Shown here: in pieces, positions 1 through 5,427 of the stretch
Layout: each line of letters starts with the position of its first letter
Position numbering within the stretch: the first letter of the stretch is position 1
Assembly (NCBI GenBank): GCA_023301405.1
Contig: JALZUX010000268.1
Coordinates: 1 to 5,427, forward strand
Reading direction: 5' to 3'
Origin: Granulosicoccaceae bacterium
GTDB taxonomy: Bacteria; Pseudomonadota; Gammaproteobacteria; Granulosicoccales; Granulosicoccaceae
Length of the DNA stretch: 5,427 nucleotides
Program-made: the position numbers and the translations under genes
The notes under the pieces: model-generated
What the model was told of the DNA's origin: nothing
Seen by the model: the letters and a program-made list of their open reading frames with translations, nothing else
The model's database searches: none

Positions 1-860
1 GGCAAGTTTAGTAACAAAAGGTAGAGCGGAAAAAGCCAGTAGGCTGTTTTCAATGAAGCGGGTTTATGGTTTTCAACGAATGTCATGTGATACTGACGAG
101 GCAATAGAAAAGCGGCACCAAACGCAAGTAACAACAGCGTACTCCACAACGGGGTACCAACCGGTTCGACCATAGATTCTAATTGTTGCGGATGATTTTC
201 AAGCCACAATTGCATTGAATCAAAGCCACCAAACACTTGCGTTACCGCAAAAATACCAGCAGCCAGTAAGGCGATTAATTTAACTGCTGATTCGAACGCG
301 ATCGCCACCACCAGCCCCGTATGTTTTTCTCGCGGGGTCAGGTGGCGCGCACCAAACAAAATGGCAAACACCACCACTATCAAGCAAAAAGCAAACGCCA
401 ACAAGTTGGGAGCGGCCTCTCTGGCCAACACCTGTATAGACTGTGTAACCGCATTGATCTGCAGGGAGATATAAGGAAGAATACCGATCAGCATAAATAC
501 GGTAACTGCAAAACCAGTTGCCCTACCGCCATAACGAAATGCCAGTAAATCCGCCACCGATGACAACTGATAATCTCTGCACAGTCTAAGCAGTGGCTTT
601 AACAGATACGGCCCCAGTAAGAAGGCGGCAGTCACACCCAGATAAATAGTGATAAAAGCAAGGCCACTTCCATTGGCAAGCCCTACGCTACCGTAAAATG
701 TCCATGACGTTGCATACACCCCTAGTGACAACGCATACACGGCGGGATGTTCGACCAGCCGCTTGGGCAAATAATGGTTATCGGCGGCGTAGGCTATTAA
801 AAATAACAGCCCAAGGTAGGCAAGTGCTGCGAAAAACAGCACCCAGAGCTCAATGCCCAC
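1..860 (-). CDS. cbrA: CbrA-like sensor histidine kinase, N-terminal sodium:solute symporter (SSS) domain, partial
   Basis: The frame is open from a GTG at 860 to the left edge, giving 286 residues, so the C-terminal part is missing. The visible part is a multi-spanning membrane domain of the sodium:solute symporter fold. It carries motifs I associate with CbrA-type sensor kinases: SLGVYATSWTFYG (about 45-57), YQLSSVADLLAFRY (97-110), FMLIGILPY (122-130), TPREKHTGLVVAIAFES (175-191) and YHMTFVEN (257-264). In CbrA this domain is followed by PAS and histidine kinase modules acting on the response regulator CbrB in carbon/nitrogen-source control; none of that is visible here, so the kinase assignment is inference from the symporter subtype. 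Another in-frame GTG lies at 872, but AAAGG directly abuts it with no spacing; 860 gives the expected short N-terminus before the first membrane helix. The start overlaps the upstream small gene by 11 bases. A plain SSS transporter or a hybrid kinase remains possible. Confidence 0.82.
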   Translation of the reverse strand, partial: MGIELWVLFFAALAYLGLLFLIAYAADNHYLPKRLVEHPAVYALSLGVYATSWTFYGSVGLANGSGLAFITIYLGVTAAFLLGPYLLKPLLRLCRDYQLSSVADLLAFRYGGRATGFAVTVFMLIGILPYISLQINAVTQSIQVLAREAAPNLLAFAFCLIVVVFAILFGARHLTPREKHTGLVVAIAFESAVKLIALLAAGIFAVTQVFGGFDSMQLWLENHPQQLESMVEPVGTPLWSTLLLLAFGAAFLLPRQYHMTFVENHKPASLKTAYWLFPLYLLLLNL

Positions 861-1035
861 CGCGTGATCCACCCTTTATCGTATGAATAGCGATCAATAC
901 AATCACCAACAGCCAGAGCAAGAAAACGCTGTACCACGGCAGATTCAAGCCGATCCACCATCGGGTAAATGGAGAATGAAAAACAAACAACGCAAACAAC
1001 AGCAACAGCAAGGTGAGATCGGTGGCTCGAAACAT
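850..1035 (-). CDS. CbrX-like small inner-membrane protein
   Basis: This is a 61-residue protein with two hydrophobic segments: LTLLLLLFALFVF (about 7-19) and a second from about residue 34 to 52 (YSVFLLWLLVIVLIAIHTI). A short loop containing FTRWWIGLNLPW lies between them, and the tail is glycine/basic (KGGSRGGH). It is predicted to span the inner membrane twice. Its stop codon lies inside the start region of the symporter-type sensor gene (11-base overlap), so translation of the sensor is probably coupled to it. Pseudomonads have a similarly placed small membrane gene, cbrX, ahead of cbrA; the resemblance here rests on size, topology and position. It has no known catalytic motif. The ATG at 1035 lacks a strong Shine-Dalgarno (only GGGCAG about 10 bases upstream). 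The run of CAA/CAG-like triplets seen on the plus strand at about 985-1013 is simply its polyleucine helix. Confidence 0.8.
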   Translation of the reverse strand: MFRATDLTLLLLLFALFVFHSPFTRWWIGLNLPWYSVFLLWLLVIVLIAIHTIKGGSRGGH

Positions 1036-1095
1036 AGTTTAACTACTGCCCAACCAAGTGGTTCCCATGGAAAACTAAACATATACGGTCCGCAC

Positions 1096-1122
1096 ACTAT
1101 ACCTGAATCTAGCTTGAAACAA
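1096..1122 (-). promoter_or_regulatory. Weak candidate promoter for the cbrX-cbrA-like unit
   Basis: On the minus strand a TATAGT hexamer (1101 down to 1096, 5 of 6 matches to the sigma70 -10) lies 15 bases after TTGTTT (1122 down to 1117, a poor -35). The spacing is shorter than the usual 16-18. It would put the transcript start about 55 bases ahead of the small gene. No better leftward hexamer pair was found in this spacer, so this is only a candidate. Confidence 0.3.
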
Positions 1123-1177
1123 CGCACGCTGCCGTGTGCATCTGTCTACTTTAGGCTAGTCAGTGGTCACACCTTCG

Positions 1178-1190
1178 ACTTGAGACAAGT
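1178..1190. promoter_or_regulatory. Operator-like dyad over the -35 element
   Basis: ACTTG-AGA-CAAGT is a perfect inverted repeat with 5-base arms and a 3-base centre. It overlaps the whole TTGAGA -35 hexamer of the rightward promoter. Its position would suit a repressor site, but the arms are short and could arise by chance, and no regulator gene is adjacent to support it. Confidence 0.3.
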
Positions 1191-1208
1191 AGCAATTTGC
1201 GTTTTAAT
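1180..1208 (+). promoter_or_regulatory. Sigma70-like promoter for the RNA methyltransferase gene
   Basis: TTGAGA (1180-1185) and TTTAAT (1203-1208) each match the sigma70 consensus at 5 of 6 positions and are separated by exactly 17 bases. Transcription would start near 1215. This leaves a leader of about 210 bases before the preferred ATG at 1427, or about 32 bases before the alternative in-frame ATG at 1247. It is the best promoter-like pair in the spacer. Confidence 0.55.
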
Positions 1209-1426
1209 CCACACCATTGTGAGCATTAACGGTATCGTTACCAGAAATGGTCATCCAGCGTCACTATCTTGATACAACTGACCTCTTTGCAAAACAGCGC
1301 TCCGGAGCATTCACCCTGACCACTCAACCACCATCCACGCCTGCGTCAAGCCACATCGACAAAGACTCACCAGATGATCATACTGTAGAAGGCTTAAATG
1401 AGCCCTTGGGTGGCAGTATCAACAAT

Positions 1427-2155
1427 ATGCAATTTACGGTTATCCTGGTGCGCCCGATCTACCCTCGAAACATCGGCATGGTGGCGCGTGCGATGAATAA
1501 TTTCGGCCATGACCGACTGATACTCATCGACCCACAGTGTGATCTCGACGTCGACGCACGACAAGGAGCCGCTCAGGGCCAGAGACCGCTACACGACTGC
1601 AAAACCTACCTAACGTGGGCAGACTACGCCGCGAACGAACCCGACGGTACTCGCATAGCCTTCAGTAGAAGATCAGGAAGACGTCGTCCCTCCGAACCCT
1701 TTGCACAGGTGCTTGAATGGCCGGCGCTGGCCGACGGGAGACCGGTATCATTAATGTTCGGCGCCGAAGATCATGGATTATCCCGTGACGATCTCATGTG
1801 GGCACATCGCACGGCCACTCTCGATATCCCCGGGCCATTGAAGAGCCTGAATCTTTCACATGCGGTCCTGCTTGCCCTTTCACAACTGCCACGCAATATC
1901 CCCACACCAGAAACCATCGTCGACATTCAAACCCCCGACGCTATCCTTAGGCAATGGCTGGAAGCATTGCAATTCGACCTCTCAACCAAAAACTGGAACG
2001 CATTCTTTGCGTTACGTCAGATGATCATGAAAGCAAGTCCCACCGAACGTGAAATGGAACTACTGACAGCCGTACTTGAACAAACAATCAGAGCCATCAA
2101 ACCTGATTACAACAGAAAAGATTTAAACAAAAACAAGGCAGAAAAGAGCTCTTGA
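1427..2155 (+). CDS. TrmJ-like RNA 2'-O-methyltransferase (SpoU/TrmH superfamily)
   Basis: The protein has 242 residues from the ATG at 1427. The three SPOUT-fold motifs are present: motif 1 YPRNIGMVARAMNNFG (12-27, with conserved Asn15 and Arg21), motif 2 LMFGAEDHGLS (109-119), and motif 3 IPGPLKSLNLSHAVLL (134-149), which forms the trefoil knot that binds S-adenosylmethionine. A C-terminal helical region (about 175-225) with SPTEREMELL resembles the TrmJ tail, followed by a Lys-rich end. TrmJ methylates the ribose at position 32 of tRNA; the exact substrate here is inferred, since RPIYPRN differs from the enterobacterial motif. The frame stays open back to an ATG at 1247, adding 60 Ser/Thr/Pro-rich residues. 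I prefer 1427 because motif 1 normally begins within about 15 residues of the start, although its only Shine-Dalgarno-like stretch (GGGTGG, 1408-1413) is distant. The gene stands alone on its strand, divergent from the cbrX-cbrA-like unit and convergent with the lipase. Confidence 0.88.
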   Translation: MQFTVILVRPIYPRNIGMVARAMNNFGHDRLILIDPQCDLDVDARQGAAQGQRPLHDCKTYLTWADYAANEPDGTRIAFSRRSGRRRPSEPFAQVLEWPALADGRPVSLMFGAEDHGLSRDDLMWAHRTATLDIPGPLKSLNLSHAVLLALSQLPRNIPTPETIVDIQTPDAILRQWLEALQFDLSTKNWNAFFALRQMIMKASPTEREMELLTAVLEQTIRAIKPDYNRKDLNKNKAEKSS

Positions 2156-2218
2156 AGCTCTCAAGCTGCGTTAACGCTGCAGCTGACATTAAGGCTAATA
2201 ATTGTTAAAGGCAGTTTT

Positions 2219-2237
2219 CCGGTGTAGGCACCACCGG
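2219..2237. repeat. Small hairpin in the convergent spacer
   Basis: CCGGTG (2219-2224) pairs with CACCGG (2232-2237) across a 7-base loop. It lies in the 156-base gap between the convergent methyltransferase and lipase genes, where a two-way terminator might be expected. No T-run follows on either strand (the minus side reads AAAACTGCC), so it is not a standard intrinsic terminator. Other weak dyads in the gap are AGAGCT/AGCTCT at 2145-2161, over the methyltransferase stop codon, and GCGTTAACGC at 2168-2177. Nothing else is recognisable in 2156-2311. Confidence 0.4.
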
Positions 2238-2311
2238 GTGCGAATCTCACGAATAAGAAAATCCAACGCTACCGACTATCATTATCGGCAACGCCACAAC
2301 AATACAACACA

Positions 2312-3067
2312 CTATTTGCCGCTGCGATCAAACTCACCATGCTCAATGAAATAGGTCGTCTGATTGATTACTTGCTTAGAACGCATGATAAATGTATGGG
2401 TGTGCGGAAAAACCATAAAGTCACTCATGCCCTCCACCTTGGTGCTTTCAACCGACACCTTGCCGTCATCAGGATTCGGCAAATACTGAGACAATATAGG
2501 ATTTATGGTGTTTGTCCCGGCGATAATGCCTAGCGTGAAATCAACACCACCCATCTGACTGGGAATACTGTTTTCATCGGTACCTAATTGCATCCCGGCC
2601 GGGCCGTTTAGCAAGCGATAGCCAGGCACCTCCCTAAGATGATCAACCACTTCACTGCCTTGATTTGGCGGTGCAATCATGACCACTCTACCCAGATTTT
2701 TAATGACATTGCGCTCAAGATAGTATCGCACCAATATGCCGCCCAAAGAATGAGTGACAAAATGCACTTGGGCAGCACCTTTGCATTCATCAGCGCCCAA
2801 CTCTTTAACCGCAAGCGGCGCCAACTCTTCTATAATTTTTTTTCGAGACGGGTAATCAACGTTGATAACTTTATGCCCCGCCGCTTGCAACGGTGCCACC
2901 AGCGGCTTCATCGCACCTGATGTCCGGGCTAAACCATGAATTAACACAACACAGCTGCCACTGGCCATAGCCTTCCCACCAAAACCGAACAATGCCACAC
3001 ACACAGCTACGGTAATAGTACGTATAAGTTTATCCGCAACGGCTTGGTGCAAGCACACGCTACGCAT
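2312..3067 (-). CDS. Exported lipase/esterase-like alpha/beta hydrolase
   Basis: The protein has 251 residues. It starts with a Sec-type signal peptide: a basic n-region up to Arg16, a hydrophobic core (about 17-31), and likely cleavage after AMA (33-35). The mature part is a compact alpha/beta hydrolase: oxyanion-hole HGLART (44-49); nucleophile elbow THSLGG with Ser107 (Thr replaces the first Gly of GxSxG, a known variant); IAPPNQGSE (131-139); a probable acid at Asp200 or Asp201 in NPDDGKVSVEST; and a probable catalytic His224 in FPHTHTFIM. This layout fits triacylglycerol-lipase or carboxylesterase relatives acting in the periplasm or outside the cell; the substrate cannot be told. Cys39 and Cys95 could form a disulfide. 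The ATG at 3067 lies within the end of xylB (8-base overlap, ATGCGTAG), implying co-transcription and translational coupling, with GAAAG just upstream as a weak ribosome site. No lipase chaperone gene is adjacent. Confidence 0.85.
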   Translation of the reverse strand: MRSVCLHQAVADKLIRTITVAVCVALFGFGGKAMASGSCVVLIHGLARTSGAMKPLVAPLQAAGHKVINVDYPSRKKIIEELAPLAVKELGADECKGAAQVHFVTHSLGGILVRYYLERNVIKNLGRVVMIAPPNQGSEVVDHLREVPGYRLLNGPAGMQLGTDENSIPSQMGGVDFTLGIIAGTNTINPILSQYLPNPDDGKVSVESTKVEGMSDFMVFPHTHTFIMRSKQVINQTTYFIEHGEFDRSGK

Positions 3068-4520
3068 GGTCTTTCAAAGCCTTCATCGCAGGATACAGTG
3101 ACCGATACCTTTGATACGCCACTTCGTAATTACTCACTTGGGTTTCAACTGGCTCAATAGTGCGCGCCACAGGAGCGGCTTTACATACGTCATCGGCGTC
3201 TGCACCTTCAGCGGCAATCAAGCCTAGCCTAGCCGCGCCAAATGCGGCACCGAACTCACCGTTTCGAAGAAGATCCACTGGCCGGTTAATAACAGTTGCA
3301 AGACTCTGTAGCCAATATTCCGACTGCGAACCGCCACCGACAGCAGTGACTCTTTCTACATCAGTGCCAGCCGCTTGCAACGCCGCCAGGTTATCTCTAA
3401 ACGCAAAGCTGACTCCATCAAGTACCGCCTGCGTCATATCTTGCCGACTAGTTGATGTCGTCAGTCCGGTAAACACGCCACGAATATGAGCATCATTATG
3501 CGGTGTCCGCTCTCCAGAGAGATACGGCAAAAACAGCTGACTGACCGGTTCGTGCAAAGTGCTGCCCAGTTGACCAGTGAGCTCAGGTACTGACTTGCTG
3601 ACAACACCGGCAAACCAGTTTAACGAATCAGTTGCCGATAAAATCACCCCCATTTGATGCCATCGATCAGGTAACGCATGGCAGAATGCGTGCACAGCAC
3701 TTTCTGTATTCGGCTTGAAGCTTTCGTTACTTACAAATAGAACACCCGAGGTCCCCAATGAGGCAAAAGCCCGGCCCGGCTCCACAGTGCCAAGCCCACA
3801 TGCTGAAGCGGCGTTATCGCCGGCCCCACCCGCTACCACCACACGCCCAGACATACCAAAGCGTTGGGCAATCTCGGCGCGTAACTGCCCACTGACCTCG
3901 GTTCCTTCGACTAGGGAAGGCATCTGATCAACTGACAACTCGGTAGCCGCTAGCAATTGATCAGACCATTGACGCTTCCCAACATCCAGCCAGGCGGTAC
4001 CTGATGCGTCAGACATCTCAGAGACATGTTCGCCGGTCAACCACAAACGCAAATAGTCTTTAGGCAGTAATACTTTTGCTATCCGTTTAAATATCTCCGG
4101 CTCATGGCTCTGGCACCAACGCAGTTTGGGCGCTGTAAAACCAGGGAAAACAATATTACCGCTTATCTGCGGGAAAGCCGGGTTGGCATTTAGTTCGGTT
4201 GCCTGCTCATGGCTTCTGACATCGTTCCACAAAATACAAGGCCTGAGCACCTGATCACTGGCATCCAGCAACGTGGCACCGTGCATATGACCGGATAAGC
4301 CAATACCTCTTACCGCAGCCATTTCCTCTGGATATGACTGCGCCAGGGTTACGGCAGCCTTTTCTGTTGCACTAATCCAATCCGCCGGTGCTTGCTCGCT
4401 CCAGCCGTGACGGGGATGCGACACATTAATTTCACTGGATGCGCTAGCTGTAACACGTTGATCAGAATCAATAAGTAGCAGCTTGACACCAGAAGTGCCC
4501 AGATCAATGCCCAAATACAT
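3060..4520 (-). CDS. xylB: Xylulokinase (FGGY carbohydrate kinase)
   Basis: The protein has 486 residues, the usual length for XylB, and converts D-xylulose and ATP to xylulose 5-phosphate in the cytoplasm, feeding the pentose phosphate pathway. The N-terminal FGGY domain begins with the phosphate-binding GIDLGTSGVK (4-13), then HMHGATLLD (78-86, sugar binding), RPCILWNDVRS (93-103), PGFTAPKLRW (126-135), LLPKDYLRL (151-159) and SDASGTAWLDVGKR (170-183). AGGAGDNAA (230-238) carries the catalytic base Asp235. The C-terminal domain has SLGTSGVLF (254-262), FLPYLSGERTPHND (330-343) and GGGSQSEYW (395-403) near the nucleotide. The match to the enterobacterial enzyme, as I recall it, is strong along the whole length, which favours xylulose over other FGGY substrates. 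The start at 4520 has a well-placed GGAG. It is followed, with an 8-base overlap, by the lipase-like gene. No xylose isomerase, transporter or XylR is in view. Confidence 0.94.
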   Translation of the reverse strand: MYLGIDLGTSGVKLLLIDSDQRVTASASSEINVSHPRHGWSEQAPADWISATEKAAVTLAQSYPEEMAAVRGIGLSGHMHGATLLDASDQVLRPCILWNDVRSHEQATELNANPAFPQISGNIVFPGFTAPKLRWCQSHEPEIFKRIAKVLLPKDYLRLWLTGEHVSEMSDASGTAWLDVGKRQWSDQLLAATELSVDQMPSLVEGTEVSGQLRAEIAQRFGMSGRVVVAGGAGDNAASACGLGTVEPGRAFASLGTSGVLFVSNESFKPNTESAVHAFCHALPDRWHQMGVILSATDSLNWFAGVVSKSVPELTGQLGSTLHEPVSQLFLPYLSGERTPHNDAHIRGVFTGLTTSTSRQDMTQAVLDGVSFAFRDNLAALQAAGTDVERVTAVGGGSQSEYWLQSLATVINRPVDLLRNGEFGAAFGAARLGLIAAEGADADDVCKAAPVARTIEPVETQVSNYEVAYQRYRSLYPAMKALKDHA

Positions 4521-4527
4521 TTACTGT

Positions 4528-4531
4528 CTCC
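4528..4531 (-). promoter_or_regulatory. Ribosome binding site of xylB
   Basis: GGAG on the minus strand lies 7 bases ahead of the ATG at 4520, ideal spacing for a Shine-Dalgarno sequence. It supports this start for xylulokinase, together with the family N-terminus beginning exactly there. Confidence 0.7.
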
Positions 4532-4677
4532 GTGGTACCCTATTACTCAACATAGCGTCTAATAAAGCGCCAGATCAGCCTGTTTGAATAGTATGCCCTC
4601 TATGAGTCGAAGCAGCTAGACACCAACCCGAAACAAACCTCAACATGCCAAAGAACAACCTGCCGTCTAGCAGAAAT
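4532..4677 (-). other. Spacer upstream of xylB
   Basis: This gap between the SPOR-domain gene and xylB probably holds the xylB promoter and the end of the upstream transcript. I see no intrinsic terminator with a T-run. A 7-base inverted repeat (GCTAGAC at 4615-4621 and GTCTAGC at 4665-4671, 43 bases apart) is present but of doubtful meaning. A TACTAT hexamer (minus strand, about 4595-4590) could be a -10 but lacks a good -35. It is therefore unsettled whether xylB has its own promoter or reads on from the SPOR gene. Confidence 0.35.
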
Positions 4678-5427
4678 CTACTTCTCTGCAGCAACTAACT
4701 GCTTTGGCGCTTGATCAATTTGCTGATGAACGATACTCAGCTTGCGTGGAAAAGCACCATAGCGACGCACCCTGGGTGACAGCGCGTCGAGCGCTAATTT
4801 AGCCTCTTCTATCGAATCGAACAAACCATAGCTTAATCCGTATTCAGGACGATCACGAAACACGTAGTGGTAAATTGAGATCGGCTCACCGCTGGGTAAC
4901 TGACCCGCAAATGTCACCAGGAAAGGCCGATTCAATGTCGATCCGATTTGAATTGTATAATGATCGGGGTTCCGGGCACGTATCCAAGCCGCGTCTTTCA
5001 GGCCGTCGTTATCTTCGACTAACGTGGGCGCAACGCTATCAGACTCTTGAGGATCTGAGGGCTCAAGCAATTGACCACTGCCCCCTCCATCAAGTGCCGC
5101 TTGCATTCTGTTTTCTAATGCGCCAAGCACAGCTTTACTGTTTAACGTTAGCGAGTCTGTGATTTGCGGGAAACCGGTATCAACCGGCAACGGCACGATA
5201 TCACCGGCGATACTGATTTCTGCCGTGTTCTGATCAATCTGTTCGCTTTGATCAACAATCGCCTCAGGTATGTTGACCTTGGCAATCATTGCTTCTCCAG
5301 TGTCAGCACTGCCAGCTACATTAGCACCAAATTCAGCAGTGGCAGTATCGCGATTCGCAACCGCAAATTGCCGCAGCATCTCTACCCGCTCCGGCGATAG
5401 GCTCGCCATTTCAGGCTCTATGATTGC
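4678..5427 (-). CDS. SPOR-domain protein, DamX-like, partial (C-terminal part)
   Basis: The frame is open from the right edge to a stop at 4678. A Met codon at 5409 is available (243 residues), but the frame continues past it with no stop and no clear ribosome site, so the true start probably lies outside the window. Numbered from that Met, residues 1-140 are an acidic, low-complexity linker without membrane segments. Residues 150-231 look like a divergent SPOR domain: HYTIQIG as the first strand, then YHYVFRDRPEYGLSYGLF, a helix IEEAKLALDAL, and a final strand PRKLSIVHQQI. The preceding WIRARNPDHYT resembles the entry to DamX-type SPOR domains. SPOR domains bind peptidoglycan stripped of stem peptides at the division septum. 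DamX has a transmembrane segment before its linker, and some gammaproteobacterial relatives add an ExeA-like ATPase; either would lie beyond the edge. The assignment is by pattern and the domain is divergent. Confidence 0.72.
   Translation of the reverse strand, partial: AIIEPEMASLSPERVEMLRQFAVANRDTATAEFGANVAGSADTGEAMIAKVNIPEAIVDQSEQIDQNTAEISIAGDIVPLPVDTGFPQITDSLTLNSKAVLGALENRMQAALDGGGSGQLLEPSDPQESDSVAPTLVEDNDGLKDAAWIRARNPDHYTIQIGSTLNRPFLVTFAGQLPSGEPISIYHYVFRDRPEYGLSYGLFDSIEEAKLALDALSPRVRRYGAFPRKLSIVHQQIDQAPKQLVAAEK

Larger units (their letters stand above)
1036..1426. other. Divergent intergenic control region
   Basis: These 391 bases separate the leftward cbrX-cbrA-like unit from the rightward methyltransferase gene. 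They hold a good rightward promoter (1180-1208) whose -35 sits in a short dyad (1178-1190), and a weaker leftward candidate (1096-1122). From 1247 onward the methyltransferase frame is already open for 60 codons, but that stretch is rich in Ser, Thr and Pro and resembles no methyltransferase element I know, so I treat it as leader rather than protein. Small hairpins occur around 1227-1251: TAACG/CGTTA around gtat, and ACCA/TGGT closing a GAAA loop. I recognise no riboswitch or small RNA. Short reading frames on either strand here look like chance or shadow frames. Confidence 0.6.

Noticed and set aside
985..1013. CAA/CAG trinucleotide repeat
   Set aside because: It is the complement of Leu codons in a membrane helix of the small protein, with no exact repeat unit suggesting slippage or a functional array.
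945..1127. 60-codon minus-strand frame with a Cys run
   Set aside because: It overlaps the CbrX-like gene in another frame, and the Cys run is the shifted reading of the Leu codons. Nothing supports it.
883..1272. 129-codon open frame on the plus strand, rich in Gln and Lys at its start
   Set aside because: It runs antisense through the polyleucine helices of the small membrane protein, so the Gln-rich stretch is a mirror of Leu codons. It then crosses the promoter region and has no ribosome site.
2234..2252. GGGTGCGAATCTCACG resembling a tRNA T-arm
   Set aside because: The loop lacks the TTCGA core, the stem is only 3 bases, and no acceptor, D or anticodon arms surround it.
2286..2321. CGGCAA/TTGCCG inverted repeat at the 3' end of the lipase gene as a terminator
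   Set aside because: The arms are 24 bases apart and no T-run follows on the minus strand.
3160..3489. 109-codon plus-strand frame
   Set aside because: It lies wholly antisense to xylB, which is a complete, well-matched gene. Its Ala/Ser/Pro-rich composition is typical of a shadow frame.
4615..4671. GCTAGAC/GTCTAGC as an operator or terminator of the SPOR gene
   Set aside because: Seven-base arms 43 bases apart fit neither a normal operator nor a terminator; probably chance.

Overview
The window looks like ordinary chromosomal DNA of a gammaproteobacterium. The evidence is a CbrA-type transporter-like sensor kinase preceded by a small CbrX-like membrane protein, a DamX-like SPOR-domain protein, and a xylulokinase that closely resembles the enterobacterial enzyme. 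Base composition looks even throughout (about half G+C by eye, not computed). I see no mobile-element, phage, CRISPR, tRNA or rRNA signature. The genus cannot be named from this.

Layout, left to right. (1) At 1-1035, on the minus strand, is a two-gene unit. A 61-residue membrane protein overlaps the start of a large membrane protein that runs off the left edge; its visible 286 residues are a sodium:solute-symporter fold of the CbrA sensor-kinase type. (2) At 1036-1426 is a divergent control region with a good sigma70-like promoter facing right and a weaker candidate facing left. (3) At 1427-2155, on the plus strand, is a SpoU/TrmH-superfamily RNA 2'-O-methyltransferase of TrmJ-like architecture. 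(4) At 2156-2311 is a convergent spacer with small hairpins but no clear intrinsic terminator. (5) At 2312-4520, on the minus strand, xylulokinase (xylB) is followed by an exported lipase-like alpha/beta hydrolase, and the two genes overlap by 8 bases. (6) At 4678-5427, on the minus strand, is the C-terminal part of a SPOR-domain protein entering from the right edge.

Functional links are limited. The small protein and the sensor kinase are probably made together by translational coupling; in pseudomonads CbrA governs carbon-source use. XylB phosphorylates D-xylulose for the pentose phosphate pathway, but no isomerase, transporter or regulator for xylose is present here. The lipase shares its transcript, which is unusual.

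I found no convincing undescribed system. The items most worth a second look are the xylB-lipase overlap, the promoter/dyad and unexplained 60-codon open stretch ahead of the methyltransferase, and the small membrane protein overlapping the sensor gene.
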